Positions 7,805 through 16,467 are shown, numbered from the stretch's first letter. The stretch is 64,000 bases of DNA from Pseudoflavitalea sp. G-6-1-2 (GCF_012927185.1 NZ_JABBGB010000003.1:744001-808000), one strand, 5' to 3'. The notes: generated by a model from the sequence alone, not told the origin. Made by a program: numbers and translations.

Positions 7805-9148
7805 ATGAAGAAAGTACTACTACACCTTGTATTGTTGTTAACCCTAACCCAGGTTTCGTTTGGTCAGAATAAAGACTATATCCAGAATCCTTCGTTGGGA
7901 ATTCACTTTTTCATGCACGATTTCCATTCTGCTGATTACATCAGAAAAACCTCTCTGGGAGCCGCTTTCAGAGATAAGGAATTCGGAAGAATCAAAGAAA
8001 TGTCTCCAGGTCTCGCTATCAGCTACACCGAAGGCCTGAGCAATACATTCGATTTCGTTTCTACATTGGCAGGCGCTTTTCTCGACTATCCAAAGAGAGA
8101 TGGTTCCACTTACGGAAAGGATAATTTCCTGCTGGAACTCGATGCATCGGCCCGTGCAAAATTGTTCTCCAATAAATATGTAGTGTCTCCATTTGCTTCA
8201 GCAGGTGTGGGTGGTTCTATGTATAAAGGAACATTCGGTGCGTTTCTGCCACTGGGCGCTGGTGTTCAGTTCAATCTGGGCGACGAAGCTCACCTGGTAG
8301 TGAACTCACAGTACCGCGTACCTGTAACCAACACCGTTAACTATCATTTCTATCATAGCATTGGTTTCACCGGAACCATCTTCAATAAAAAGAAGAAGGC
8401 AGAACCGGCACCAGTTGTTGTTCCTCCTCCGCCAGCTCCGAAAGACACAGACGGAGACGGAATCGTTGACAGCCTCGACGCATGCCCTGAAGTGGCCGGT
8501 CTGGCTCAGTTCCAGGGTTGCCCTGATAAAGACGGAGACGGTATTCCTGATAAAGATGATAAATGTCCTGAAGTGGCAGGTCTCGCCCGTTACAATGGTT
8601 GCCCAATCCCTGATACAGACGGAGACGGCATCAACGATGAAGAAGATAAATGTCCTAACGTTGCAGGTGTTGCCCGTTACAACGGTTGCCCGATCCCTGA
8701 CCGTGATAAAGACGGAGTGAATGATGAAGAAGATAAATGTCCTGATCTTCCCGGAACTGTTGCCAACAACGGTTGCCCAGAGATCAAAGAAGAAGTGAAG
8801 AAACGCATCGATGTAGCTGCGAAAAACATTTTCTTCGCAACAGGATCGTTCAAGCTGCTCGCTAAATCGAACAAATCACTGGATGATGTAGTGAAACTGC
8901 TGAACGAAGACACCAACCTGAAACTCGATGTAGAAGGTCATACCGACAATACCGGTAAAGCAGACAAAAACCTCACGCTTAGTGAGAATCGTGCTAAAGC
9001 TGTGTACGATTATTTCGTGAAGAAAGGAATCAGCCCTGAGCGCCTGAAATCAGCAGGTTACGGTCAGGAACAGCCGGTTGCAGACAACAAAACTGCTGCA
9101 GGCCGTGCTAAGAACCGTCGTGTTGAACTGAAGCTCCACTATAATTAA
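7805..9148 (+). CDS. OmpA-family outer membrane protein with TSP3 repeats
   Basis: 447 residues. Signal peptide 1-20 (ends SFGQ), an N-terminal beta-barrel-like region (about 25-195), a Pro-rich linker (PAPVVVPPPPAP), then four thrombospondin type 3 calcium-binding repeats of DTDGDGIxD...CP form (about 214-325), and a C-terminal OmpA peptidoglycan-binding domain (about 335-445) with VEGHTDNTGKADKNLTLSENRA and GRAKNRRVEL. It anchors the outer membrane to the wall. The architecture is common among abundant Bacteroidota porin-like proteins. It has its own promoter and a strong terminator. Confidence 0.95.
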   Translation: MKKVLLHLVLLLTLTQVSFGQNKDYIQNPSLGIHFFMHDFHSADYIRKTSLGAAFRDKEFGRIKEMSPGLAISYTEGLSNTFDFVSTLAGAFLDYPKRDGSTYGKDNFLLELDASARAKLFSNKYVVSPFASAGVGGSMYKGTFGAFLPLGAGVQFNLGDEAHLVVNSQYRVPVTNTVNYHFYHSIGFTGTIFNKKKKAEPAPVVVPPPPAPKDTDGDGIVDSLDACPEVAGLAQFQGCPDKDGDGIPDKDDKCPEVAGLARYNGCPIPDTDGDGINDEEDKCPNVAGVARYNGCPIPDRDKDGVNDEEDKCPDLPGTVANNGCPEIKEEVKKRIDVAAKNIFFATGSFKLLAKSNKSLDDVVKLLNEDTNLKLDVEGHTDNTGKADKNLTLSENRAKAVYDYFVKKGISPERLKSAGYGQEQPVADNKTAAGRAKNRRVELKLHYN

Positions 9149-9168
9149 TCGCATTGCGACTAAATAGA

Positions 9169-9199
9169 AAACCCCGGCAATTTGCCGGGGTTTCTTTTT
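9169..9199 (+). terminator. Rho-independent terminator of ompA
   Basis: AAACCCCGGCAA (9169-9180) pairs perfectly with TTGCCGGGGTTT (9182-9193) and is followed by TCTTTTT. It closes the OmpA gene and faces the end of pdxJ. Confidence 0.9.
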
Positions 9200-9222
9200 G
9201 TATTGTTGTTTGTAGTTGCCGG

Positions 9223-9948
9223 TTATTTTGCATTCAGCAATTGTCTTTTATACAACTGCACTGCATTTTCATATCCGAGATACAAAGCATCACATACCAG
9301 TGCATGGCCAATGGAAACTTCTGCCAGCCCCGGAACCTGCTGTGCAAAGAAAGCAAGATTCTGCAAATCCAGATCATGCCCTGCATTGATGCCTAACTTC
9401 AGTTCCTGTGCGCGTTTTGCAGCTGCAATATACGGTGCAACAGCAGCTTCTTTACCTGCAGCAAATGCACTGGCATATCCTTCGGTATACAATTCAATTC
9501 TGTCTGTACCTGTTTCTGCTGCGCCGTTCACCATTTCAATCACCGGATCTACAAAGATGGATACACGAATGCCTGCCTGCTGAAATACACCGATGATCTC
9601 TTTCAGATAATCTTTGTATCTGATGGTATCCCAGCCGTGGTCTGATGTAAGCTGACCTTCAGCATCGGGTACCAGTGTTACCTGATCGGGCTTTGTTTCG
9701 AGTACCAGATCGATGAACTTCTGTTCCCTGCAATTGCCTTCTATATTGAATTCTGTGGTGATGATCTTTTTGATATCGCGTGTATCCTGATAGCGAATAT
9801 GTCGTTCATCGGGTCGGGGATGTACGGTAACGCCATCGGCACCGAATCGCTGTGCATCGATTGCTGCTTTCACTACATCGGGATTGTTGCCACCGCGGCT
9901 ATTGCGCAGCGTTGCGAACTTGTTGATATTGACACTAAGTTTTGCCAT
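9223..9948 (-). CDS. pdxJ: Pyridoxine 5'-phosphate synthase
   Basis: 241 residues from ATG 9948 (MAKLSVNINKFATLRN, the classic PdxJ start). A longer in-frame ATG at 9999 would add residues encoded by a hairpin and is rejected. It condenses 1-deoxyxylulose-5-phosphate with 3-amino-2-oxopropyl phosphate to give pyridoxine phosphate. Diagnostic stretches are GVTVHPRPDERHI (His and Arg substrate residues), the phosphate-binding TLVPDAEGQLTSDHGWD, and NAGHDLDLQNL. Monocistronic, convergent with ompA. Confidence 0.96.
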   Translation of the reverse strand: MAKLSVNINKFATLRNSRGGNNPDVVKAAIDAQRFGADGVTVHPRPDERHIRYQDTRDIKKIITTEFNIEGNCREQKFIDLVLETKPDQVTLVPDAEGQLTSDHGWDTIRYKDYLKEIIGVFQQAGIRVSIFVDPVIEMVNGAAETGTDRIELYTEGYASAFAAGKEAAVAPYIAAAKRAQELKLGINAGHDLDLQNLAFFAQQVPGLAEVSIGHALVCDALYLGYENAVQLYKRQLLNAK

Positions 9949-9951
9949 ACC

Positions 9952-9991
9952 CAAAAGTATAAAAAAAGCTGCCTCGTTTTGCAAGGCAGCA
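9952..9991 (-). promoter_or_regulatory. pdxJ promoter box abutting a minus-strand hairpin/T-run
   Basis: On the minus strand GCTGCCTT...AAGGCAGC-type arms (9969-9975 / 9984-9991) are followed by a run of seven T, like an intrinsic terminator for transcription arriving from the right. Directly after it, TACTTTTG (9959-9952) matches the -7 box. The start codon lies only 3 bases past the box, so the pdxJ mRNA may have a very short leader or none. Confidence 0.5.
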
Positions 9992-10213
9992 GTGGACATG
10001 GGTAGGGATCAAGCAATAAGTTACGGTTTTGGGTAAGGGGTTAATATTTGCCATGAAAAAAACAAGTACGGTTTCGGGTAAAGGAGTTAAGGGGACGGAG
10101 TAAAAAAGGGCCTTGAGAAAGGCGCAGCTGGTGCTGCGCTTGTTTGTTTTGGGTACGGCAGTGTTTGAAAAATAATTTTCTACAGCGAAGGGGAGGGGTC
10201 AGAGAAACTGCTA

Positions 10214-10480
10214 TCAGTTTGATTGGGTCACATCAATTGTATGCAACAGTGTTCCATCCTGATTGATCACATCCAATCTGCACTTTCCACCTACTGTTGA
10301 ACTGATGTCTTCGATGCTTGTGATGTTGGCCCCTTTGAGCAGGTACCAGCTGAACAATTTTACAATGCGATCCTCTGCATTGATGAGCCGGACAATGGCG
10401 TGTAAATTCTGGTTACAATTGATCTCCAGTGTAAAGGCATTTGTAAATGGATCGGGATTGACCAGTACTTCATTGATCAT
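10214..10480 (-). CDS. Stand-alone T9SS-tail-like small protein (possible remnant)
   Basis: 88 residues that resemble the C-terminal sorting domain (type A, Por_Secre_tail) of T9SS cargo: NPDPFTNAFTLEINC at the N-terminus, an AIVRLINAEDRIVKLFSW strand, LKGANITSIEDIS, then RLDVINQDGTLLHTID. There is no signal peptide and no passenger domain, so it cannot be an ordinary T9SS substrate by itself. It may be the 3' remnant of a deleted gene or one of the small single-domain proteins of this type that I believe occur in related genomes. A minus-strand hairpin/T-run lies 220 bp downstream. Function unknown. Confidence 0.5.
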   Translation of the reverse strand: MINEVLVNPDPFTNAFTLEINCNQNLHAIVRLINAEDRIVKLFSWYLLKGANITSIEDISSTVGGKCRLDVINQDGTLLHTIDVTQSN

Positions 10481-10658
10481 TGGTTATTGTTTTGGTCATG
10501 TGTTGGAAGATGCCAATCCTGTGCCGGGAGTTGAACTGTTTAATAATCAATGTGTTAGAAGCTTTGTGCCAACTCAGTTTTTCCCTTTTCTGGAATAGCG
10601 TGGGAAAAGGGAATTTCGATCAGGTGTTTTTGCTCACTTTGGAAGTTGCTGGTAGTTC

Positions 10659-10854
10659 GCGAGTGCCCGGTCGCTCGCATCCCGCGAGTGACTTCTATTT
10701 CTTCGCCTCTGGCGAAATTCTTATGCGCCGCCGAACGAAGTAGCAAGAGATGGCGACCATAAACTCTATCATTCCTAAAGGGCAGGTCGCTGCAACGCTG
10801 CCGGCTTGCGAGTTCCATAAAACAAGAAGGCCGGCCCGTTTACCGGGACGGCCT
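10659..10854. repeat. REP-like cluster of short palindromes
   Basis: GCGAG (10659-10663), CTCGC (10674-10678) and GCGAG (10684-10688) can form alternative stems. TTCGCC-TCT-GGCGAA (10702-10716) is a perfect 6-bp hairpin. AGGCCG-g-CCCG and CGGG-a-CGGCCT (10828-10854) make a strong stem with one mismatch. Such dense palindromes resemble REP/BIME-type intergenic repeats; other genomic copies cannot be checked here. Confidence 0.45.
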
Positions 10855-11017
10855 CATGTGACATCCATTATCGGATGGCTCTAACCATAAACCATTTTCC
10901 AATAATCATTAAACTTGCCAGTTATGCTTTAATCAGAAAACCAATAACCATTAACCATTAAACCTTATCCTATGAAAATGCTTGTACAAATGAACAACGT
11001 ACTTAATAAAATGCACT

Positions 11018-11132
11018 AACCAGAACCATTAACCTTACCTTATCCTCTATTCAATTTCTTTAATCAGAATGCCTGTAACCTTAACCAATTTGCTACAACC
11101 AGAGCCCTAGCCTTACCTTATCCTCTATTCAA
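11018..11132 (+). repeat. Imperfect direct repeat, about 37 bp, period about 78 bp
   Basis: The block beginning AACCAGAACCATTAACC (11018-11054) recurs as AACCAGAGCCCTAGCC (11097-11132). Both end in the identical 22-base segment that starts CCTTACCTTATCC and ends CTATTCAA (11033-11054 and 11111-11132). Origin and role unknown. Confidence 0.75.
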
Positions 11133-11555
11133 ATTCGTATAGTTCGATTGATGATTATCAATTTGCCAATGGAATGCCAGAAAAGTAGTATGCTGTGAAT
11201 CAGATTGTTAGAGAGTTGGCACGGACTCGATTTGTCCCGTAATTGGAATGACGTGGGAAATGGGAATAATGCGAAGACCGTAAACGGTCTTATTTAATGG
11301 GGAAGGATTGACGTAAACAGATGTCTGCCGCCGCTTATTTATTATGGAGATATGGGAATCCGGAACTTGCCTGAAAACGGATTAATGATTCTAACGTTCT
11401 GCCCAGAACGAACTATTGAAGCCAGTTTTCTTACTAATAAAAGAACGACTGTTATCGGTTTCTTGCCTGAAACAAATTAAAATAATTTACCCAATCCCCC
11501 TGACAACTAATAAAATATAAATTAGCGTCTTATTCTAACTAATTTCTACACACGT

Positions 11556-12038
11556 ATGCCAAAAGCTCTATTCATCATCAGCTTTATGCTGTTGTCATCA
11601 CTCAGTTTTGCCCAAACTTCCAAAATCGATTCCCTCTCAAAAGTCAAAAAAGAAAAACAAATCCTCCAACTGGAAGAACAACTCAAGGAATACCGTGCAG
11701 ATTCTACTTCCATTGAAACCGATCTCCAGCAAAAGAAAATCGATCTACATGCCCTGCAACTCGAATCTCAGAGCTCTGCTAACAGGAATTATGAATTGGC
11801 AGCCAAACTCCGGAAAGACGCCCACGACAAATCTGCCGCAAGACAGGCTGAGAAAGCAGCCCGCGAAGCAGGGAAACTGGCTAAGAAAGTGAGAAGCGCA
11901 GACAATGCTGTTCAGAAATACGAAAAGAAACTCAGGAAGCTCACAAAAAACATCTCCAGTGATGAAAAGAAACTGGCAAAGCTGAAAGCCGCGCTTCAGT
12001 TATTGAACAATGCTTCCGCATCACAAACTGGTTCATAA
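11556..12038 (+). CDS. Exported coiled-coil protein, function unknown
   Basis: 160 residues. A clear signal peptide (MPKALFIISFMLLSSLSFAQ) precedes a chain made almost wholly of Lys/Glu/Leu/Ala-rich heptads from about residue 25 to 150, so a long coiled coil in the periplasm or cell envelope is expected. I recognise no family. It stands alone, with 100 bp to the convergent TonB-receptor gene, and its upstream region is the gene-poor stretch described separately. Codon use looks native. Confidence 0.75.
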   Translation: MPKALFIISFMLLSSLSFAQTSKIDSLSKVKKEKQILQLEEQLKEYRADSTSIETDLQQKKIDLHALQLESQSSANRNYELAAKLRKDAHDKSAARQAEKAAREAGKLAKKVRSADNAVQKYEKKLRKLTKNISSDEKKLAKLKAALQLLNNASASQTGS

Positions 12039-12041
12039 AGC

Positions 12042-12098
12042 AAACCCGGCCTCAATTGTAAGATTTTACCAGGCCCGGAATGGGCTTGGGTTTTTGTT
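12042..12098 (+). terminator. Probable terminator after the coiled-coil gene
   Basis: GCCC-GGAAT-GGGC (about 12074-12086) followed by TTGGGTTTTTG, within a wider AAACCC...GGGTTT pairing. It separates the coiled-coil gene from the convergent TonB receptor. Confidence 0.5.
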
Positions 12099-12143
12099 TT
12101 GCAGGAGTAAGCAATAAAGGATCGAAGTTGACCGTACCCTTTT

Positions 12144-14627
12144 CTAGAACCTCGCAATCAGTTTCAGGTTGATCAATCTCGGCGTCAATCGGTTCGGCAT
12201 TGCAAATACCGTATTCGAGAAGTCTTTGATCAGCATGTAAGAGATGGTATTGTTGCGGTCTATCAGATTGAATACTTCCAGCGTAGCCCAGATATTCTCG
12301 AAGTTGCGGAATGGATTATGGCTGCGTCGGTTTGCCTTATCGCTGTCGAGCAGCAGCGCACTAAACCCGATGTCTATGCGCATGTACGGATCGATCTCCA
12401 GTGCATTCCTGTACTTCACACTGTTCGGAATATTGTAAGGCAGATTGCTTCCGTACAACATATTCAGGTATACTTTGAAGTTCTTATTGGTAGAAAGATA
12501 ATCCTGTAAGAACATACCGATGGTCAGCAATCGATCGCTCGGACGGCGCAGCCATCCCGCTTCGGTCTGAGTACTGTCGATGGGTTTGTTATTCGCGTCG
12601 AGTGTATAGTTGTAGTAAGTGTCTTTGTCGAGATCTTCGCGGGTACGCATGAGACCAATGCTCACCCAGCTTTCAGCGTCTTTAACCAGCTCGCCGAAGA
12701 AGCGGAACTCAACTCCCGTTGCATACGCTTTTGCGCGGTTCTCGCCGAAATAACGGATGCGCACATTGTCGATATCGTAAGGCACCACATCCCACATTTG
12801 TTTGTAGTATGCTTCTGCCGTGAATCTGAAAGGACGATTGCCCGATTTGAAATTGTAATCCATTCCCGCTACAACCTGCCAGCTCTTCTGTGCTTTCAGA
12901 TCTTTGTTGATTGTGCCATCATATCTTCTCAGTTCACGATAGAAAGGTGGCTGATGATAGAGCCCCGCAGCTCCGCGGAAGATCACATCGCGTTCCCAAT
13001 TCGCAGGCTTAAAACTGAAACCGAGGCGGGGAGAAAGCAGGAACTCTTTGTTGAGTGTATTGTAATTGTAACGAAGTCCGGCCTGTAGCGTAAAGGCAGC
13101 CGAATCGTGGAATATGATATTGTCCTGTATGTATCCGCTGAGTCGCGTAATATCCAGACTGGCGCTTGCTTTCAGCACTTTGCTGAGATTGAGCATATTC
13201 GGATTGTAAGGAAGACTATATCCCGCAGAATCCTGATACTCCCATTCGTTGAGTCTGTCGCTGATGTTCTGACGTTCGATGGTTTGTCCCCACTGAATAA
13301 AATGTTTGCCCTGATCATAACTTCCCTTATGCGAAAAATTCCAGAGCGCTATGTTGAGTTTGTTGCGCGCGAAATTCTGGTATACACCAGCACCCAGCGG
13401 ATTGGTGATGGTTCCGAAATCGGGCTTGGCCTTGTCGAATGCGCGATCGCCAAAAAGATAAGCACCGGTAATGTCGAGCGATTCTTTCTCATCGTTCTCG
13501 AAACGGCTGGCCATCCATTTGAGGCGAAGTTTTTTATTGAGTTGCTGCACCCATGCCAGACCGATCATATTGGTACGATACCGGTCTTCCTCCCTTCCTT
13601 CAAAATAAATATCGAGTCCGAGATTGGCGCTGAAGTATGGTGAGAACACACTGGAGGTGAGCTGGCTGAACTCTGGTGTAAGCGTGAATTTGGTTTGCGA
13701 AATATTTCCCAGCAACTCCAGCGAGTTGCGGCTATTGATCTGATAAGTCAGCTGCGCCTGCAGGTCTGATGAAGAAGGTACGTAGTTGCCTTTTGTATCC
13801 TGACTCTTCAGCAGGTTTCGGTTGCTTCTGTTTCGAACACCGATGAGGTAAGTGAACCTGCCGTTCTTCGAAGCGCCTTCGAGATGAAGTCCCTGTTCGA
13901 GTAATCCCACATAGGCTGACCCTCCGAATGTTTTGGGTTTCTTGTACTGGATGTCGAGCACAGAGCTCATCTTATCACCGTAACGCGCCTGGAAGCCGCC
14001 ATTGTAGAAACTCACGTTTCGCGCGAGTTCCGGATTGATGAAGCTGAGACCTTCCTGCTGTCCGCTGCGTACAAGGTATGGACGGAAGATCTCAAAATCG
14101 TTCACATACACGAGGTTCTCATCATAATTTCCTCCGCGTACATTGTATTGAGAAGTGAGTTCGTTATTGGAGCCTACCACCACTTTAATGAGACTTTCGA
14201 TACCACCGCCGGGAGCAGGGATATTGATGGCGTTCTTGGGATTGAGCAGTATCAGTCCGGCTTCGCGGCGTTGCCGCTGATCGGTCACCACCACAGAATC
14301 GAGCATGCCTGATCCGCGTTCCATGCGGATCACCACGTATTCGTTTTCTTTCTCGCTCAGCAGAAAATTGCGCTGAACAGTTTTATATCCTGTAAAAGAA
14401 AACACCAGGGCGAAGGCTTTGTCGGCGGGTACCTGTAGCTGGAAGGTACCAGAATCGGAAGTGGAAGTGCCGATTCGTTTACCCAATATGGTTACGGAAA
14501 CATTTCCCAGAGGATTCTCATTGTCGTCGACCACTTTTCCCGTGAGGGATGCTGGTTTCTTTTGGGCAAATGCAGCCTTGGGCAGGATTGGCAACAACAA
14601 AACCAACAGTAGCGGTATGATTCTCAC
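12144..14627 (-). CDS. TonB-dependent outer membrane receptor with carboxypeptidase-like domain
   Basis: 827 residues. Signal peptide (ends AAFAQ), a carboxypeptidase-regulatory-like Ig domain (SLTGKVVDDNENPLGNVSV, about 27-110), then a plug domain with PAPGGGIESLIK, QYNVRGGNYDENLVYVND and GFQARYGDKMSSVLD, followed by a long beta-barrel ending in aromatic KLIARF. It lacks the STN domain and SusD partner of the SusC class, so it is a stand-alone receptor; the ligand cannot be read from sequence. It lies 37 bp after rpe and probably ends the TPR-rpe-receptor transcription unit. Confidence 0.93.
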   Translation of the reverse strand: MRIIPLLLVLLLPILPKAAFAQKKPASLTGKVVDDNENPLGNVSVTILGKRIGTSTSDSGTFQLQVPADKAFALVFSFTGYKTVQRNFLLSEKENEYVVIRMERGSGMLDSVVVTDQRQRREAGLILLNPKNAINIPAPGGGIESLIKVVVGSNNELTSQYNVRGGNYDENLVYVNDFEIFRPYLVRSGQQEGLSFINPELARNVSFYNGGFQARYGDKMSSVLDIQYKKPKTFGGSAYVGLLEQGLHLEGASKNGRFTYLIGVRNRSNRNLLKSQDTKGNYVPSSSDLQAQLTYQINSRNSLELLGNISQTKFTLTPEFSQLTSSVFSPYFSANLGLDIYFEGREEDRYRTNMIGLAWVQQLNKKLRLKWMASRFENDEKESLDITGAYLFGDRAFDKAKPDFGTITNPLGAGVYQNFARNKLNIALWNFSHKGSYDQGKHFIQWGQTIERQNISDRLNEWEYQDSAGYSLPYNPNMLNLSKVLKASASLDITRLSGYIQDNIIFHDSAAFTLQAGLRYNYNTLNKEFLLSPRLGFSFKPANWERDVIFRGAAGLYHQPPFYRELRRYDGTINKDLKAQKSWQVVAGMDYNFKSGNRPFRFTAEAYYKQMWDVVPYDIDNVRIRYFGENRAKAYATGVEFRFFGELVKDAESWVSIGLMRTREDLDKDTYYNYTLDANNKPIDSTQTEAGWLRRPSDRLLTIGMFLQDYLSTNKNFKVYLNMLYGSNLPYNIPNSVKYRNALEIDPYMRIDIGFSALLLDSDKANRRSHNPFRNFENIWATLEVFNLIDRNNTISYMLIKDFSNTVFAMPNRLTPRLINLKLIARF

Positions 14628-14664
14628 CGGCAGTATTTTTAAGTGCAGTCGAAATTAACAGATT

Positions 14665-15333
14665 TTATCGGTTCACCAAACCGGTTGTTTCCTTTTTCAG
14701 CTGGGCGATGGTAGCCGCAGGGTCGGGTGATTTGAATACGGTATTCCCTGCCACCAGCGCGTCTGCGCCTGCCTCCACAATCTGTGGCGCATTGGCGAGG
14801 GTAATGCCTCCATCTACCTCGATGAGGGTAGACAATTTCTTCTCGTTGATCATGCCGCGAAGCTGCCTGATCTTTTCGAGGGTATGGGGTATGAAGGTTT
14901 GTCCTCCGAAACCGGGGTTCACGCTCATGATCAGCACCAGATCGATATCCTGAATCACATCCTGCAACAGACTCACAGGAGTATGAGGGTTCAGCGCCAC
15001 GCCAGCCTTCATGCCCAGGCTTTTGATCTGCTGCAGGTTTCTGTGAAGATGCACGCAGGCTTCGATATGAACAGTGAGAATGTCTGCTCCGGCATTTTTG
15101 AATGCTTCGGCATATTTCTCCGGTTCGAGTATCATCAGGTGTACATCGCACACTTTTTTGGTGGCTTTGCGGATATGCTCGATCACGGGAAGTCCGTAAC
15201 TGATATTGGGTACAAATCTTCCATCCATCACATCCAGGTGATACCAGTCGGCTTCGCTGTTGTTGAGCATATCACAGGCTTGCTGCAATTGCAGAAAATC
15301 GGCTGATAACAGTGAGGGTGCAATGATGGCCAT
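14665..15333 (-). CDS. rpe: Ribulose-phosphate 3-epimerase
   Basis: 222 residues, full length for the family. It interconverts ribulose-5-phosphate and xylulose-5-phosphate in the pentose phosphate pathway. Hallmarks are IAPSLLSADFLQLQ at the N-terminus, DWYHLDVMDGRFVPNISYG (metal ligands), CDVHLMILEPEKY, LVLIMSVNPGFGGQTFIP and LIEVDGGITLANAP followed by GADALVAGNTVFKS (phosphate site). It begins 10 bp after the TPR lipoprotein gene and precedes the TonB receptor. Confidence 0.97.
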   Translation of the reverse strand: MAIIAPSLLSADFLQLQQACDMLNNSEADWYHLDVMDGRFVPNISYGLPVIEHIRKATKKVCDVHLMILEPEKYAEAFKNAGADILTVHIEACVHLHRNLQQIKSLGMKAGVALNPHTPVSLLQDVIQDIDLVLIMSVNPGFGGQTFIPHTLEKIRQLRGMINEKKLSTLIEVDGGITLANAPQIVEAGADALVAGNTVFKSPDPAATIAQLKKETTGLVNR

Positions 15334-15343
15334 GAGTTGATAT

Positions 15344-16348
15344 TTATTTGCTGAGGTTTTTGATTCTTTCTCTTGCTTCTTTCAATGATTTGTCGAGCGC
15401 GTATGCCTTTTTGTAATTTTCGATAGCTTCATCTTTATCTCCTGCTGCTTCGTAGCATCTTCCGATCCAGAACCAGGCATCGGCGCTGGTAGCTGATACG
15501 GTTGTAGCGAATTTGAATGTTTCCAGGGCTTTATTGAAGTCTTTCTGCTCGTAATAAATGATGCCTTTTTCGAGATAGGCATCGGTGAACTTCCAGTCGA
15601 GTTTGATGCTTTCGTCGAACTCGTGAATGGCTTCTTTATACTTGTGCGTATCGGAATAGTACATGCCTTTAACGAAGTGCGGCTCTGGTTGCGATTTGGC
15701 GCTATCCCTTGCTATCAGTGTATCGCAGAAGGGGATGGTTCGCGCATCGAGCGAAGCTGCATAAATATTGGCGAGTGTATTGCCGAAGAAAAAGATGGGT
15801 TTAAGATGATAGGCATTTTGCAATGCTGTGATGGCACTGGCTGTATCACCAGCTCTTGCGAGCAGCACACCTTTTTCGTACCAGGCTTCGAAATTTGATG
15901 AATCTTTACTCAACATATCATCGAACTGCTGCATGGCTCCTGCATTATCGCCGGTTTGTGCCAGCACTTCGCTGAGCCTGCGTTTGAAATCGGGATTGTC
16001 GGGATATTTTTGAATGCATTCTTTCAGAAATGCCAGTGCATCATGAGGTCTGCCGGTGAGCATGAAATTAGTGATGTATTCCTGTGCAGTATTCTCATCG
16101 GGCGCCAGTTTCCATGCCTGTTCGTAATCGGCTGATGCCAGATCGTGCTGATTATTGAGAGAAAGCAGTACCGCTCTTTTTTTGTACAGCGCAGCATCTT
16201 CAGGAAAGCGTGCAATGCTGTCTGTAAGCCCTTTGAATGGGGGAGCTGAAAGTATATCGCCGGGGTTTCGCTCCGGCTTATCGCCACAGGCTGCAAGTTG
16301 AACAAGCAGCAGGCAGATAGCAAAAAAGAATCTAGTCCTCATTGTCAT
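15344..16348 (-). CDS. Tetratricopeptide-repeat lipoprotein
   Basis: 334 residues (or 332 from ATG 16342). The signal peptide ends in lipobox QLAAC (Cys about 21). The remainder is a series of TPR helices from about residue 45 to 330, for example LALNNQHDLASADYEQAWKL-like units and the last repeat DAWFWIGRCYEAAGDKDEAI. TPR arrays mediate protein contacts; no enzyme motif is seen. It is the first gene of a minus-strand unit with rpe and a TonB receptor, probably under the TAGATTTG box at 16364-16357. The partner is unknown. Confidence 0.9.
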   Translation of the reverse strand: MTMRTRFFFAICLLLVQLAACGDKPERNPGDILSAPPFKGLTDSIARFPEDAALYKKRAVLLSLNNQHDLASADYEQAWKLAPDENTAQEYITNFMLTGRPHDALAFLKECIQKYPDNPDFKRRLSEVLAQTGDNAGAMQQFDDMLSKDSSNFEAWYEKGVLLARAGDTASAITALQNAYHLKPIFFFGNTLANIYAASLDARTIPFCDTLIARDSAKSQPEPHFVKGMYYSDTHKYKEAIHEFDESIKLDWKFTDAYLEKGIIYYEQKDFNKALETFKFATTVSATSADAWFWIGRCYEAAGDKDEAIENYKKAYALDKSLKEARERIKNLSK

Positions 16349-16356
16349 ATAGGCAA

Positions 16357-16431
16357 CAAATCTAACCGTTTTTAAGCAAGTGTGTTATGACAATATTCTG
16401 ACAAAAATGGCAGTTTACAAAAATACCTTTG
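16357..16431. promoter_or_regulatory. Divergent promoter pair
   Basis: Minus strand: TAGATTTG at 16364-16357, about 9 bases before the TPR lipoprotein start. Plus strand: TACCTTTG at 16424-16431, about 37 bases before the PD40 gene. Both match the TAnnTTTG -7 box. Good -33 partners are not evident. Confidence 0.5.
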
Positions 16432-16467
16432 CGCCGCCTTTCTTCCCGCAATCTAAACGAACAAATA

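Larger units (their letters stand above)
10481..11555. other. Gene-poor stretch with hairpins and degenerate repeats
   Basis: No convincing protein gene is visible over about 1.07 kb. It contains a GC-rich hairpin cluster (10659-10854), a tract of short AACCATTAA-like repeats (about 10882-11030), a tiny ORF (10972-11019), an imperfect ~37-bp direct repeat (11018-11054 and 11097-11132), two copies of a degenerate ~37-bp element (10577-10613 and 11231-11267) and small hairpins at 11274-11291 (AAGACCG/CGGTCTT) and 11394-11409 (CGTTCT/AGAACG). It looks like decayed mobile or regulatory sequence. Confidence 0.6.

Noticed and set aside
8455-8760. Tandem DNA repeat as a mobile or CRISPR-like array
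   Set aside because: The periodicity comes from thrombospondin type 3 protein repeats within the OmpA gene.
10555-10818. Minus-strand 87-codon frame in the gene-poor stretch
   Set aside because: It reads through the palindrome cluster and gives an Arg/Leu/Ser-rich product; the repeats explain the open frame better.
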